Both the position numbers and the translations under genes were made by a program. DNA of 64,000 nucleotides from Parafannyhessea umbonata (GTDB lineage Bacteria > Actinomycetota > Coriobacteriia > Coriobacteriales > Atopobiaceae). The stretch lies in NCBI RefSeq assembly GCF_900111255.1, contig NZ_FOGP01000001.1, positions 33,218-97,217 on the forward strand. The letters are read 5' to 3'. Positions 10,484-19,032 of this stretch are shown here, piece by piece; positions within the stretch are counted from its first letter, which is position 1; each line of letters opens with the position of its first letter. The notes beneath the pieces are model-generated. The model saw only the letters and a program-made list of their open reading frames with translations. It ran no database searches and was not told the DNA's origin.

Positions 10484-11011
10484 ATGGCCGAGCTCATAGA
10501 CATCTACGACGACAACCGCCAGCCTACGGGCGAGCGCGTCGAGCGAAAGGGCGCCTTCCTGGGCGAGGGGCAGTACATGCTCTATGTGCTTGCCATCCTT
10601 GAGGACCTCGACGGACGCGTGCTCATAACACGTCGCACGCTGGACAAGAAGTGGGCCGCCGGCTGGTGGGAGGTCACCGGCGGCGGCGTGAGTGCCGGCG
10701 AGACCTCGGCCCAGGCCATTGCGCGCGAGGTGCGCGAGGAGGTTGGCCTGAGCGTGGACGATCTCGTCAAAAAGCCCATACACGGCTACAAGAACATCGA
10801 TCTCCCGCGGGGCGACAACTACTTTGTCGATATCTATCACCTGCGCTTTGACTTCTCGCTAGCCGACGTTAGCCTGCAGGCGCGCGAGGCCATCGACGCG
10901 CGACTTGTGACATGGGACGAGATTGCGCAGCTTGACCAACAGGGAATATTCCTCCATTATCGACGGTTGCAAGATGCGCTGGCTGCCGAGAGGGAGGCTG
11001 CGCGCGCGTAG
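10484..11011 (+). CDS. Nudix hydrolase
   Basis: 175-aa Nudix protein. The Nudix box is complete: GGGVSAGETSAQAIAREVREEVGL at about residues 66-89, with the Mg-binding REVREE core. The N-terminal LIDIYDDNRQPTGERVERK resembles the subgroup related to isopentenyl-diphosphate isomerase and YfcD, so the substrate may be a nucleoside diphosphate derivative or another pyrophosphate. ATG 10484 is preceded by GGAGAAG. A TATACT box at 10447-10452 is a likely -10. The next gene starts 46 bases downstream and may be cotranscribed. Confidence 0.9.
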   Translation: MAELIDIYDDNRQPTGERVERKGAFLGEGQYMLYVLAILEDLDGRVLITRRTLDKKWAAGWWEVTGGGVSAGETSAQAIAREVREEVGLSVDDLVKKPIHGYKNIDLPRGDNYFVDIYHLRFDFSLADVSLQAREAIDARLVTWDEIAQLDQQGIFLHYRRLQDALAAEREAARA

Positions 11012-11057
11012 TGCCGGCGGTTGCCGGCGTCGATGGACGCGAGCGAGGATTTGGTTG

Positions 11058-11459
11058 ATGGAAGCATATCTGCCCATGGTGGTCATTCTTGCGGCGGGTC
11101 TCGCCGTTGCCGCCATGTACCTGATCATGGGCAGTACGGTCAGGCGCGCTAGGGCTGCCCGGGAGGAATACTCCGACTACGTCAGCAGAGAGCTCACGTT
11201 CTACAGCGGAGACATCCTCGAGCGCGGCATCACGCACGACCCCTGGGGCAGCCACGAGTACCTCGTGTACATCGACCGAGGCAACGGCTCGGTTCATGTT
11301 TGCGCGGAGTGGCACCGCGGGCACGCGAAGGGACTCCTATCCTGTTTGGCGACCTATGAGGCAAAGCTGGCTTCCTCCGTCGAGTCGTATCGAAGCCTTG
11401 ACCACCAGACTGTCGAGCGGTCTGCCTACAACGCCTGGGTGACGGGGGAGCGTTCGTAG
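11058..11459 (+). CDS. Hypothetical single-pass membrane protein
   Basis: I do not recognise this 133-aa protein. Residues 5-25 form one hydrophobic segment (VVILAAGLAVAAMYLIMG), followed by a basic stop-transfer and a soluble domain with GSHEYLVYIDRGNGSVHVCAEWHRGH, which suggests a small beta-rich cytoplasmic fold. The ATG at 11058 is used because the longer frame runs into the Nudix gene; a weak GAGGAT site lies upstream. It sits between the Nudix gene and the tyrosine phosphatase gene with short gaps, so the three may be one transcript. No function is proposed. Confidence 0.65.
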   Translation: MEAYLPMVVILAAGLAVAAMYLIMGSTVRRARAAREEYSDYVSRELTFYSGDILERGITHDPWGSHEYLVYIDRGNGSVHVCAEWHRGHAKGLLSCLATYEAKLASSVESYRSLDHQTVERSAYNAWVTGERS

Positions 11460-11477
11460 CACATGAGGGGGAACACC

Positions 11478-11993
11478 ATGGGTTGTACCAGCATTCTGTT
11501 CGTCTGCCACGGCAACATCTGCCGCTCGACCATGGCGGAGTTCGTCATGAGGCACCTTGTCGAGCAGGCTGGTCTTGCCGACTCCATTCGCGTCGACTCC
11601 GCGGCGACCAGCAAAGAGGAGTTGGGGAACGACGTGCACCCCGGCACGCGCGGCAAGCTCGGCCAGATGGGAGTTCCCTGTGGCCACCATGTCTCCCGAC
11701 AGATGGGGCCGGCAGACTACGAGTCGTTCGACTACATCGTGGGCATGGACCAGGACAACATGGATGGCATCTACCGTCTCCTCCTGGGCGAGAAGGGCTA
11801 CGGATGGAGCTGGGATCCGGTGTCCGGCGCCGAGATCTCTCGTGCCGATCCCGAGGAGAAGGTCTCGCGTCTTCTCTCGTGGGCGGGGGTCGACCGAGAC
11901 GTTGCCGATCCGTGGTATACGGGCAACTTCGACGTTACCTACGACGACGTGCTTCTGGGCTGCACCGCATTGCTGAAGGAGATAACGAATTAG
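11478..11993 (+). CDS. Low-molecular-weight protein-tyrosine-phosphatase
   Basis: 171-aa phosphatase with the LMW-PTP P-loop CHGNICRS at residues 10-17 (nucleophile Cys10, Arg16) and the general-acid loop ADPWYTG around Asp144. It would dephosphorylate tyrosine residues, often on capsule or exopolysaccharide kinases, but no such kinase is in the window. Two ATGs are possible. 11478 has GAGGGGG at the right distance and places the P-loop close to the N-terminus as in the family, so it is preferred over 11463. It lies 18 bases after the preceding membrane protein gene. Confidence 0.93.
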   Translation: MGCTSILFVCHGNICRSTMAEFVMRHLVEQAGLADSIRVDSAATSKEELGNDVHPGTRGKLGQMGVPCGHHVSRQMGPADYESFDYIVGMDQDNMDGIYRLLLGEKGYGWSWDPVSGAEISRADPEEKVSRLLSWAGVDRDVADPWYTGNFDVTYDDVLLGCTALLKEITN

Positions 11994-12108
11994 GAGCGTA
12001 ACGAAGTAGGAGCGGTGGCTTCGACTGTGCCCGCAACAGATGCCAAATGCAGGGAGCCTCCACACGGACTAATTCGGGGGAGGCCCTCTATTGATGGTCG
12101 CGCTGTCG

Positions 12109-12612
12109 TTACGCCTTGCTTGCGGCGGCCTGCACGTCGGCCGTCGGTTCCTCCTGCGGGGCCTCTACCCTGCGGAAGGCCAGGCGGAACGCGAGCCTGA
12201 CTACGGGGCCGCACACCACGAACTGCCAGAGGAATGCGGCGGGCAGGTTCATGGCCCAGGTCTGCGCGAAGGTCGCCAGGCTGGGCTGCTTGAACAGGAA
12301 CGTCGCGATGAGGCTCATGAGGGGGCACATGAGCGAGCAGATGCAGAACGAGATCGCGTAGGTGATGAACTGCGTTCGGTCGGACGGACGCATGAACGAG
12401 AAGGCGAGCACGGGGGCGATGCGTCCCACGACGAAGAGCTCCAGCACGAAGGCGACGGGCCACATGATCTTGAGCTCTCCCAGGGCCACGACGAACACCT
12501 CGTTGGTCATGGCGCCAAGGTTGAGGGCGATGTTGTAGCAGATCATGCCGTACACCATCAGGAGTGCCATGAGCGCGGTGAATACTGCGTTTTCGAATTT
12601 GTTCTTCGGCAT
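12109..12612 (-). CDS. DUF2798-like membrane protein
   Basis: 167-aa membrane protein with four hydrophobic helices arranged as two similar halves; each half has a pattern like MALLMVYGMICYNIALN and NLPAAFLWQFVVCGP. This matches DUF2798-type proteins, whose function is unknown. The start at 12612 is favoured because the codons upstream are poor and AAAGGA lies about eleven bases before it. The C-terminal 25 residues are hydrophilic and Ala/Glu-rich. On the same strand, the cation efflux gene lies upstream and its terminator ends 43 bases before this start. Confidence 0.7.
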   Translation of the reverse strand: MPKNKFENAVFTALMALLMVYGMICYNIALNLGAMTNEVFVVALGELKIMWPVAFVLELFVVGRIAPVLAFSFMRPSDRTQFITYAISFCICSLMCPLMSLIATFLFKQPSLATFAQTWAMNLPAAFLWQFVVCGPVVRLAFRLAFRRVEAPQEEPTADVQAAASKA

Positions 12613-12654
12613 TGCTTGAGCAGTCCTTTCTTTTGTCGCATGGAGCCTGGACAC

Positions 12655-12694
12655 AAAAAATGGCTGACCGAGAATCTTTCATCTCGATCAGCCA
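12655..12694 (-). terminator. Intrinsic terminator, minus strand
   Basis: TGGCTGA and TCAGCCA pair, with an inner GAGA/TCTC helix. On the minus strand the hairpin is followed directly by TTTTTT (12660-12655). It most simply ends the cation efflux transcript. Lying only 43 bases before the DUF2798-like start, it could also attenuate read-through into that gene. Confidence 0.8.
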
Positions 12695-12797
12695 AGCTGT
12701 CTGCGACTACCAATAATTGAAGGAAACCCTAGCAGAGAAGTGCGCGTCTTCGTAAGCGCGTTCACAAATACGCGATAAGTGCCGGCGCCTCAAAGGC

Positions 12798-13973
12798 CTA
12801 TTTCGAGCTGACGTAGCTTTGGTCGATGGTAATCACGCAGTTGTATGTGGGGTGCTTCTCGCGGACCATGCCGTTGATGGTGCCGCGCAGCTCGTCGTCG
12901 GACATCTCGAGCTCGTGGGGTCGGACGCAGTCGAAGATAACGTTGGTGTGCGTGGGACCGGGGACGGTGCGCAGGTCGTGGATCGTGAGTTTGGGGTGAA
13001 TCATCGTCACCTGCTGGGCGATCCAGTTCCTGAGATTCGTGACCTTGGGGTCGTCCGTTACGATGGGGTCATAGTGGAGGACGACATGCAGGTTGTCCTG
13101 CGAGAGGAATTCCTGCTCGATGTTGTCGATGGTGTCGTGACTCTCCATGGGGTCGACCTCCGCAGCCATCTCGACGTGGGCGCTGGCGAACTGGCGACCG
13201 GGTCCGTAGTCGTGGACCATGAGGTCATGGGTTCCCAGCACGCCGGGGTAGCTCAGGATCTTGTCGTGGATGTGCCTGACGAGCGCCGGGTCCGGGGCCT
13301 CGCCCAGCAGCGGGTTCAGCGTGTCGCGAACCAGCCCCACGCCGCTTGCGACGATGAAGGCGCCGACCACCAGACCGGCCCAGCCATCGAGGTCGAATCC
13401 CGTCAGCGCCGAGACGACGGCCGCCCCCAGGACCGCCGCCGTGGTGATGACGTCGTTGCGCGAGTCGACCGACGTCGCCTCGAGCGCGACGGAGTCAATG
13501 CGTTGGGCGAGCACGTGGTTGAAGTGAGCCATCCAAAGCTTTACCAGCATCGACCCAATGAGGATCCCAACAATGACGGGGGAGAAGTCCGTTGGCGACG
13601 GCTCGGCAATCTTCTGGGCCGACGTCTTGATCAGCTCGATGCCGATGAACATGATCAGCACGCTCACTGCCACGCCGGCAAGGTACTCTATGCGCCCGTG
13701 GCCATAGGGGTGCTCCTCGTCTGCGGGCTTGCTGGCCAGGCGAAACCCAATCAGGCTGATGATGTTGCTGGAGGCGTCCGACAGGTTGTTGACGGCGTCG
13801 GCTACGATGGAGACCGAGCCGGACAGCACGCCGACGACCCCCTTGCCGACGCACAGCAAGACGTTGCAGACGATGCAGACGATGCTGGCGAAGGTGCCGT
13901 ACGAGTTGCGCACGGCGGGCAGCTCGGTCTGGTCCGCGTTTGGGACGAACGTGCGAATGAATGCCTCGAGCAT
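12798..13973 (-). CDS. Cation diffusion facilitator (metal efflux)
   Basis: 391-aa CDF transporter that probably exports a divalent metal (Zn, Mn, Fe or Co) using a proton gradient. Six membrane helices are visible. The metal-site helix DAVNNLSDASSNI and the loop EEHPYGHGRIEYLAG are classic, and a second-site DSRNDVIT occurs near residue 185. A long cytoplasmic C-terminal dimerisation domain of about 150 residues contains His and Asp clusters, and the protein is longer than the roughly 300-aa family norm. The start at 13973 is chosen over 14024 because GAAGGA lies about ten bases upstream. A possible -10, TAGACT, lies near 14058 on the minus strand. Confidence 0.92.
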   Translation of the reverse strand: MLEAFIRTFVPNADQTELPAVRNSYGTFASIVCIVCNVLLCVGKGVVGVLSGSVSIVADAVNNLSDASSNIISLIGFRLASKPADEEHPYGHGRIEYLAGVAVSVLIMFIGIELIKTSAQKIAEPSPTDFSPVIVGILIGSMLVKLWMAHFNHVLAQRIDSVALEATSVDSRNDVITTAAVLGAAVVSALTGFDLDGWAGLVVGAFIVASGVGLVRDTLNPLLGEAPDPALVRHIHDKILSYPGVLGTHDLMVHDYGPGRQFASAHVEMAAEVDPMESHDTIDNIEQEFLSQDNLHVVLHYDPIVTDDPKVTNLRNWIAQQVTMIHPKLTIHDLRTVPGPTHTNVIFDCVRPHELEMSDDELRGTINGMVREKHPTYNCVITIDQSYVSSK

Positions 13974-14172
13974 ACGAAGACTTCCTTCGGGCGGGTCCTC
14001 GGCGGACCCATTGGCGATGTTCAAATGCCGCTAGGGGAAAACCACTAGTGGGGTTGAGTCTACCCACTTTTGGGTGCTTGCACTCATCCTCTGGAACTCT
14101 CCCCGCGAGCGAGTAAGTGTCGGAAACCCGCGCTAGACTCTTGTAGTCAAACACAAGCCCAGGGAGAAGTAC

Positions 14173-16839
14173 ATGCAATCTGACCAGCAGCAACTGTTCT
14201 CGTTCGGCACCCCTGCTCAGGACCGCGAGCCTCAGGTCGCGACTGTGCCCGCGGCTCCCGCCGTCGAACCCGAAGCCGCGCCTGCGGCCGCGCCCGTGGT
14301 GGACCTCACCACGCTCAACCCGGCCCAGCGCCAGGCGGCCGAGTGCACGCACGGGCCGCTGCTGGTCTTGGCGGGCGCCGGCTCAGGCAAGACCCGCGTG
14401 CTCACCTACCGCATCGCGCACATGATCAACGACGAGGGCGTCCGTCCCTGGCAGATCCTGGCCATCACCTTCACCAACAAGGCCGCGGCCGAGATGCGCG
14501 AGCGTCTGGGCAAGATCCTTCCCGACGGCACGCGCGGCATGTGGATATGCACCTTCCACGCCATGTGCGTGAGGATGCTGCGCGAGGACGGCGAGCTTTT
14601 GGGCTACCAGGGCAACTTCACCATCTACGATGACGATGACTCGAAGCGCCTGGTCAAGTCCATCATGAGCGACCTCAACATCGACCAGAAGCAGTGCCCC
14701 ATCAACTCGATCCGCTCCAAGATCAGCCAGGCCAAGAACGGCCTCGTCTATCCGGACGAGATGGAGGGCTCCGCCAAGTCGCCCGTCGAGCACGCTGCCG
14801 CGCGCGTCTACCGTGCCCTCCAGCAGCGCCTCGAGCGCGCCAACGCCATGGACTTCGACGACCTGCTGGTCAAGACGTATGAACTTCTCTCCAAGTACCC
14901 GGAGGTGCTTGACCACTACCAGGAGCGCTTCCGCCAGATCAGCGTCGACGAGTACCAGGACACCAACGGCGTTCAGTACGCCATCACCAACCTGCTCGCG
15001 CGCAAGCACCAGAACCTCATGGTCGTCGGCGATGACGACCAGTCCATCTACAGCTGGCGTGGCGCCGACATCAAGAACATCCTGAGCTTCCGCAAGGACT
15101 ATCCCAACGCGACGGTGGTCAAGCTCGAGCAGAACTACCGCTCGACCGGCCACATCCTCAACGCGGCCAACGCGGTCGTGCGCCACAACATGCGCCGCGA
15201 GGCGAAGCGCCTGTTCACCGATAGGGGAGACGGCGAGAAGGTCCAGCTCTTCCAGGCGGCGGACGAGCGCGACGAGGGGCGCTGGATTGGCTCCGAGATC
15301 GAGAAGCTGCACGACGCGGGCACCAGCTATGACGACATCGCGGTCTTCTACCGCACCAACGCGCAGTCCCGTACGCTCGAAGACATGTTCCTGCGCGCGG
15401 GCGTCCCCTACAAGATCGTGGGCGGCACGCGATTCTTCGACCGCGCGGAGATCCGTGACGTGACGGCCTACCTCAAGCTGGTCGTCAACCCTGACGACGA
15501 CGTGAGCGCGCTGCGCGTCATCAACACCCCGCGCCGCGGCATCGGCACCACCAGCGTCAACAAGATCCGAGACTACGCCGCCCAGGCGGGAATCTCGTTC
15601 TTCTCGGCCGCCCAGGCCTGCGCGACCGAGTCGGGGATCCTCTCGACCAAGTGCCGCAACGCGCTTGTCGAGTTCACCAACACCATCGAGACCGCACGCC
15701 ACATGGACGGCGAGCTCTCGCGCGTGGTCGAGGCCATCATCGACCGCACCGGCCTCATCAGGTCGCTCCAGGCGGAAAACTCGGTCGAGGCGGACAGCCG
15801 CGTCGAGAACATCCGAGAGTTCTTCAGCGTCGCGCAGGAGTTCGACGAGACGCACGACGACGTGGCCGAGACGCTCGAGAGTCTGCGACAGCTGCGCGAG
15901 GCCGGCATGGCCGACGCCCAGGCGGACGAGGTCCCCGAGGTCTCCGTGCCCCAGGGCTACTTTGCCGACGCGCTGGTGACTCCTCCCGCGGCCCCGGGCG
16001 CCCAGGCGAGCCTCGCCACGCCCGAGATGGCGCGCCCGGAGGTCGCCGCCGAGAAGCTCCCCGCCTTCATGGAGTGGCTCGCCCTGCGTTCCGACCTCGA
16101 CTCCCTTGCGGGCCAGTCGAGCGCCATCACGATGATGACCATCCACTCCGCCAAGGGCCTCGAGTTCCCCGTCGTCTTCGTCGCCGGTATGGAGGAGGGC
16201 ATCTTCCCGCACCGTGCGCACGAGGAGGACCCCGCCTCGATCGAGGAGGAAAGGCGCCTGGCCTACGTCGCCATCACGCGCGCCGAAAAGAAGCTCTACC
16301 TCACCTACGCGGTCACGCGCCGCATGTTCGGGTCGGCCCAGGCCAACCCGCGCAGTCGCTTCGTGAACGAGATTCCCGAGCAGGAGATCAACGCCATCGG
16401 CGTCGGGTCGTCGGGCTTCTCGGGCGTCGGCTGGGAAAAGCGCGGTGACCGCCACGGCACCTATGGCTCGGGTCGCGGCTCGGAGGTCTACGGTGGCCAC
16501 GTCTTTGGCAGCCGCACGCGCTCCACCGGAGGCGCTCGCCCAAGTGCCGGTCGTCCCGCCTCGACGGGAACGGGGTTCCCCTCCTGGCCGGGAAGGCCCA
16601 CCGGCTCCACGGCCACCCGTCCCTCCGCCGGCGCCTCGGGCGCGGCGAGTGCGCCCGTCAAGCGCGACCGCAGCAAGGAGGCCGAGTCCTTCTCGGCGGG
16701 GGACCGCGTCTCGCACAAGACGTTCGGTCCCGGCGTGGTCAAGGCGGCCTCGGGCGACACCATCGAGGTCTACTTCACGCGCACGGGCAAGACCAAGAAG
16801 CTCATGAAGGGCTTTGCCCCCATCGTCAAGGTCCAGTAG
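14173..16839 (+). CDS. pcrA: ATP-dependent DNA helicase PcrA/UvrD
   Basis: 888-aa superfamily 1A helicase for repair and replication restart. Motifs in order: Walker A AGAGSGKT at 67-74, motif II DEYQDT, motif III GDDDQSIYSWRGAD, motif V TIHSAKGLEFP and motif VI YVAITRAEKKLY. After the motor, a low-complexity Gly/Ser/Arg linker (about residues 750-835) leads to a C-terminal Tudor-like domain with FSAGDRVSHKTFGPGVV, as in PcrA proteins that touch RNA polymerase. ATG 14173 follows GGGAGAAG. A TAGACT -10-like box is at 14134-14139. The mscS-type gene begins 10 bases after the stop and is probably cotranscribed. Confidence 0.97.
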   Translation: MQSDQQQLFSFGTPAQDREPQVATVPAAPAVEPEAAPAAAPVVDLTTLNPAQRQAAECTHGPLLVLAGAGSGKTRVLTYRIAHMINDEGVRPWQILAITFTNKAAAEMRERLGKILPDGTRGMWICTFHAMCVRMLREDGELLGYQGNFTIYDDDDSKRLVKSIMSDLNIDQKQCPINSIRSKISQAKNGLVYPDEMEGSAKSPVEHAAARVYRALQQRLERANAMDFDDLLVKTYELLSKYPEVLDHYQERFRQISVDEYQDTNGVQYAITNLLARKHQNLMVVGDDDQSIYSWRGADIKNILSFRKDYPNATVVKLEQNYRSTGHILNAANAVVRHNMRREAKRLFTDRGDGEKVQLFQAADERDEGRWIGSEIEKLHDAGTSYDDIAVFYRTNAQSRTLEDMFLRAGVPYKIVGGTRFFDRAEIRDVTAYLKLVVNPDDDVSALRVINTPRRGIGTTSVNKIRDYAAQAGISFFSAAQACATESGILSTKCRNALVEFTNTIETARHMDGELSRVVEAIIDRTGLIRSLQAENSVEADSRVENIREFFSVAQEFDETHDDVAETLESLRQLREAGMADAQADEVPEVSVPQGYFADALVTPPAAPGAQASLATPEMARPEVAAEKLPAFMEWLALRSDLDSLAGQSSAITMMTIHSAKGLEFPVVFVAGMEEGIFPHRAHEEDPASIEEERRLAYVAITRAEKKLYLTYAVTRRMFGSAQANPRSRFVNEIPEQEINAIGVGSSGFSGVGWEKRGDRHGTYGSGRGSEVYGGHVFGSRTRSTGGARPSAGRPASTGTGFPSWPGRPTGSTATRPSAGASGAASAPVKRDRSKEAESFSAGDRVSHKTFGPGVVKAASGDTIEVYFTRTGKTKKLMKGFAPIVKVQ

Positions 16840-16849
16840 GGAGAAGTGC

Positions 16850-17620
16850 ATGGACTTCCTAGGCTCAGAGATCGTCTGGAAGTGCGCGTTTCTGGCAGTC
16901 GTCGCGGTTGCGGCAGCGCTGGCCGCCCGCCTGCTCTCGAGGATGCTCAGGCGCATGCTCGACGCGTCACGGGTGCCCTCGGCGTCCATCTTCGTCAACC
17001 TGGCGAAGGGCGTCGTGTGGGCCTTCGCGCTCCTGGCGGTGCTCCAGCCCGTCTTCGGCGTCCAGCCGACCGCCTTCGTGACCGCCCTGGGCGTCTCGTC
17101 CGTCGTGATCTCGTTTGGCCTGCAGGACACGGTCTCCAACGTGGTTGGCGGACTCAATCTGATGGTCAGCAAGGCCGTCGTGCCTGACGACGTCGTGAGC
17201 GTCAACGGGGTGTCGGGCGTGGTGACCGACGTCAACTGGCGCGCCACGGTCGTGCGCACGCGCGGAGGCACCACCGTCGTAATCCCCAACTCGGTGCTCA
17301 ACAAGAACGCCGTCACCAAGCTCGTACCGTGGGACGCAAGTGACTGCGCGGTCAAGCTGGTCGTGTGCGCCGACGCGGACCTCGCCGAGGTCGAGCGCAC
17401 CATCCACAGCAAAGCCCACAAGGCGCTGCGCGACGTCTTGGTTCCTGGACACACGGTGGAGGTCTACTTTACCGAGCTCACCTCGATGGGCATTCGTTGT
17501 ACGGTACACCTGCACGTCAAGGGCGGTGTCGGCCTTGACGCGCAAAGGGACAAGCTGGTGCGCGCGCTTGCCGGAAGCAGCTGGCTGGCATCGGCTACGC
17601 TTGCCCTCGAAGAGGAATAG
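16850..17620 (+). CDS. MscS-family mechanosensitive channel
   Basis: 256-aa small-conductance mechanosensitive channel protein. There are two N-terminal helices (about residues 8-28 and 48-68), then the pore-lining helix with Gly/Ala packing and the beta domain containing FGLQDTVSNVVGG, a clear MscS signature, followed by VNGVSGVVTDVNWRATVVR. It would protect the cell against hypo-osmotic shock. ATG 16850 is used, with GGGAGAAG upstream overlapping the pcrA stop region. The gene is close behind pcrA and 57 bases ahead of mtnN. Confidence 0.9.
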   Translation: MDFLGSEIVWKCAFLAVVAVAAALAARLLSRMLRRMLDASRVPSASIFVNLAKGVVWAFALLAVLQPVFGVQPTAFVTALGVSSVVISFGLQDTVSNVVGGLNLMVSKAVVPDDVVSVNGVSGVVTDVNWRATVVRTRGGTTVVIPNSVLNKNAVTKLVPWDASDCAVKLVVCADADLAEVERTIHSKAHKALRDVLVPGHTVEVYFTELTSMGIRCTVHLHVKGGVGLDAQRDKLVRALAGSSWLASATLALEEE

Positions 17621-17677
17621 CGCGTCCACAATCGTCGCGACTGGCTCGGCCGGCGCGGGATAGACGTAAGGAGGACC

Positions 17678-18397
17678 ATGAGGTTCACGCATACCAAGAT
17701 CGGCATCATCGGCGCCATGGAGGTCGAGGTCGAATACCTCAAGGAGCAGCTTGAGGACGTTAGGGTCACCAAGCGCGCCAACATGGAGTTCAACGAGGGC
17801 GTCCTCGGCGGCGTCCCCGTCGTCGTGGTCAAGTGCGGCATCGGCAAGATCAATGCCGGCATCTGCGCGCAGGTTCTCTGCGACCTGTATGACGTCACGC
17901 ACGTCATCAACACGGGCGTTGCGGGCTCGCTCGACAGTGCCATCAACATCGGCGACGTGGTCGTGTCTGTCGATGCCGTTCACCACGACTTTGACCTGAC
18001 CAACGTGGGCTACGAGCCGGGCCAGGTGCCTGACATCGACGTACTGGCGTTCCCGGCCGACCCCGAGCTCCGTGCGGCCGCCGTCGAGGCGGTGCGCAGC
18101 GCGGCTCCCGAGATCGGCGTGTTCGAGGGCCGCGTCGCGTCGGGGGACCAGTTCGTTCACACCGACGAGGAAAAGCGTCGCATCGTCAGCGTCTTCGGCG
18201 GCCGCTGCTGCGAGATGGAGGGTGCCTCCATCGCCCATGCCTGCTACCTCAACGGCGTCCCGTTCGTAATCGTTCGCGCCATCTCCGACAAGGCCGATGG
18301 CAGCTCGAGCGTCGACTACCCCACGTTCGAGAAGGTCGCGGCGCGCCACTGCGCGCAGATCGTCGAGCACATGCTCGCGAAGTTCGTCCGGCGCTAG
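17678..18397 (+). CDS. mtnN: 5'-Methylthioadenosine/S-adenosylhomocysteine nucleosidase
   Basis: 239-aa MTA/SAH nucleosidase (Pfs). It removes adenine from SAH to give S-ribosylhomocysteine, the substrate of LuxS, and also acts on MTA. Landmarks are IGIIGAMEVEVEYL at residues 8-21 (catalytic Glu region), NTGVAGSLD, SGDQFVHTDEEK, the ribose-binding CEMEGASIAHACYL (Glu-Met-Glu) and RAISDKAD with the catalytic Asp. ATG 17678 follows AAGGAGG. luxS follows after 51 bases on the same strand, so the two steps of the activated-methyl cycle are encoded together. Confidence 0.96.
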   Translation: MRFTHTKIGIIGAMEVEVEYLKEQLEDVRVTKRANMEFNEGVLGGVPVVVVKCGIGKINAGICAQVLCDLYDVTHVINTGVAGSLDSAINIGDVVVSVDAVHHDFDLTNVGYEPGQVPDIDVLAFPADPELRAAAVEAVRSAAPEIGVFEGRVASGDQFVHTDEEKRRIVSVFGGRCCEMEGASIAHACYLNGVPFVIVRAISDKADGSSSVDYPTFEKVAARHCAQIVEHMLAKFVRR

Positions 18398-18448
18398 ACG
18401 CATGCTCTTCTCGCCCGGCGTTTCGTCTTCCAGAAGAAAGGGTCATCC

Positions 18449-18940
18449 ATGGAGAAGATCGCAAGCTTCACTATCGACCACATCAAGCTCGAGCCTGGCG
18501 TCTACGTGAGCCGCATCGACAAGGATGCGGCGACCGGTGCCGTCGTGACCACCTTCGACCTGCGCATGACCGCTCCCAACCGCGAGCCGGTCATGAACAC
18601 CGCCGAGCTGCATACCATCGAGCACCTCTGCGCGACGTTCCTCCGCAACGACGAGGAGTGGTCGAGCCGTGTGGTTTACTTTGGTCCCATGGGCTGCCGT
18701 ACTGGCTGCTACCTCGTGCTCTTCGGCCAGTACGAGTCCAAGGACGTCATTGGTCTGGTGACGCGCATGTTCGAGTTCGTGCGCGACTTTGAGGGCGAGA
18801 TTCCCGGCGCCAAGCCTGACGAGTGCGGGAACTACCTCGACCAGAACCTGGGCATGGCAAACTGGCTTGCCCGTCGCTACCTGGACAGCACGCTCTACGG
18901 CATCGACGAGGCACACATGACCTATCCGACCAAGGACTAG
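18449..18940 (+). CDS. luxS: S-ribosylhomocysteine lyase
   Basis: LuxS, 163 aa, splits S-ribosylhomocysteine to homocysteine and DPD, the precursor of autoinducer-2. The metal site is intact: HTIEH at residues 55-59 and Cys126 in DECGNYL. The catalytic Cys lies in the GCRTGCYL segment (83-87), matching the family layout exactly. The start at 18449 has GAAAGG upstream. It follows mtnN and ends at a strong hairpin shared with the convergent degV gene. With MtnN it forms the full SAH detoxification route, and AI-2 production is a likely consequence. Confidence 0.97.
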   Translation: MEKIASFTIDHIKLEPGVYVSRIDKDAATGAVVTTFDLRMTAPNREPVMNTAELHTIEHLCATFLRNDEEWSSRVVYFGPMGCRTGCYLVLFGQYESKDVIGLVTRMFEFVRDFEGEIPGAKPDECGNYLDQNLGMANWLARRYLDSTLYGIDEAHMTYPTKD

Positions 18941-18974
18941 GTCGCCTCGCATTCACGCAAGCGCAAGCTAGGGG

Positions 18975-19004
18975 GCGCCGCCCGTCGACAGTGACGAGCG
19001 GCGC
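18975..19004. terminator. Bidirectional hairpin between luxS and degV
   Basis: GCGCCGCCCGTC pairs with GACGAGCGGCGC (one mismatch in twelve) around a 6-base loop. It lies between the converging ends of luxS and degV. T-tracts are short on both sides. Confidence 0.6.
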
Positions 19005-19032
19005 TCTGCTTGCGGGCGATGGGGCCCGTTGG

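Noticed and set aside
12051..12087. Hairpin AGGGAGCCTCC/GGGGGAGGCCCT as terminator between the tyrosine phosphatase and DUF2798-like genes
   Set aside because: The stem has a bulge, a long loop and no T-tract; possible but not strong enough to list.
14383..17454. 1023-codon open frame antisense to pcrA and the channel gene
   Set aside because: It mirrors strongly coding plus-strand genes with complete motifs; the antisense product is low-complexity and unlike known proteins.
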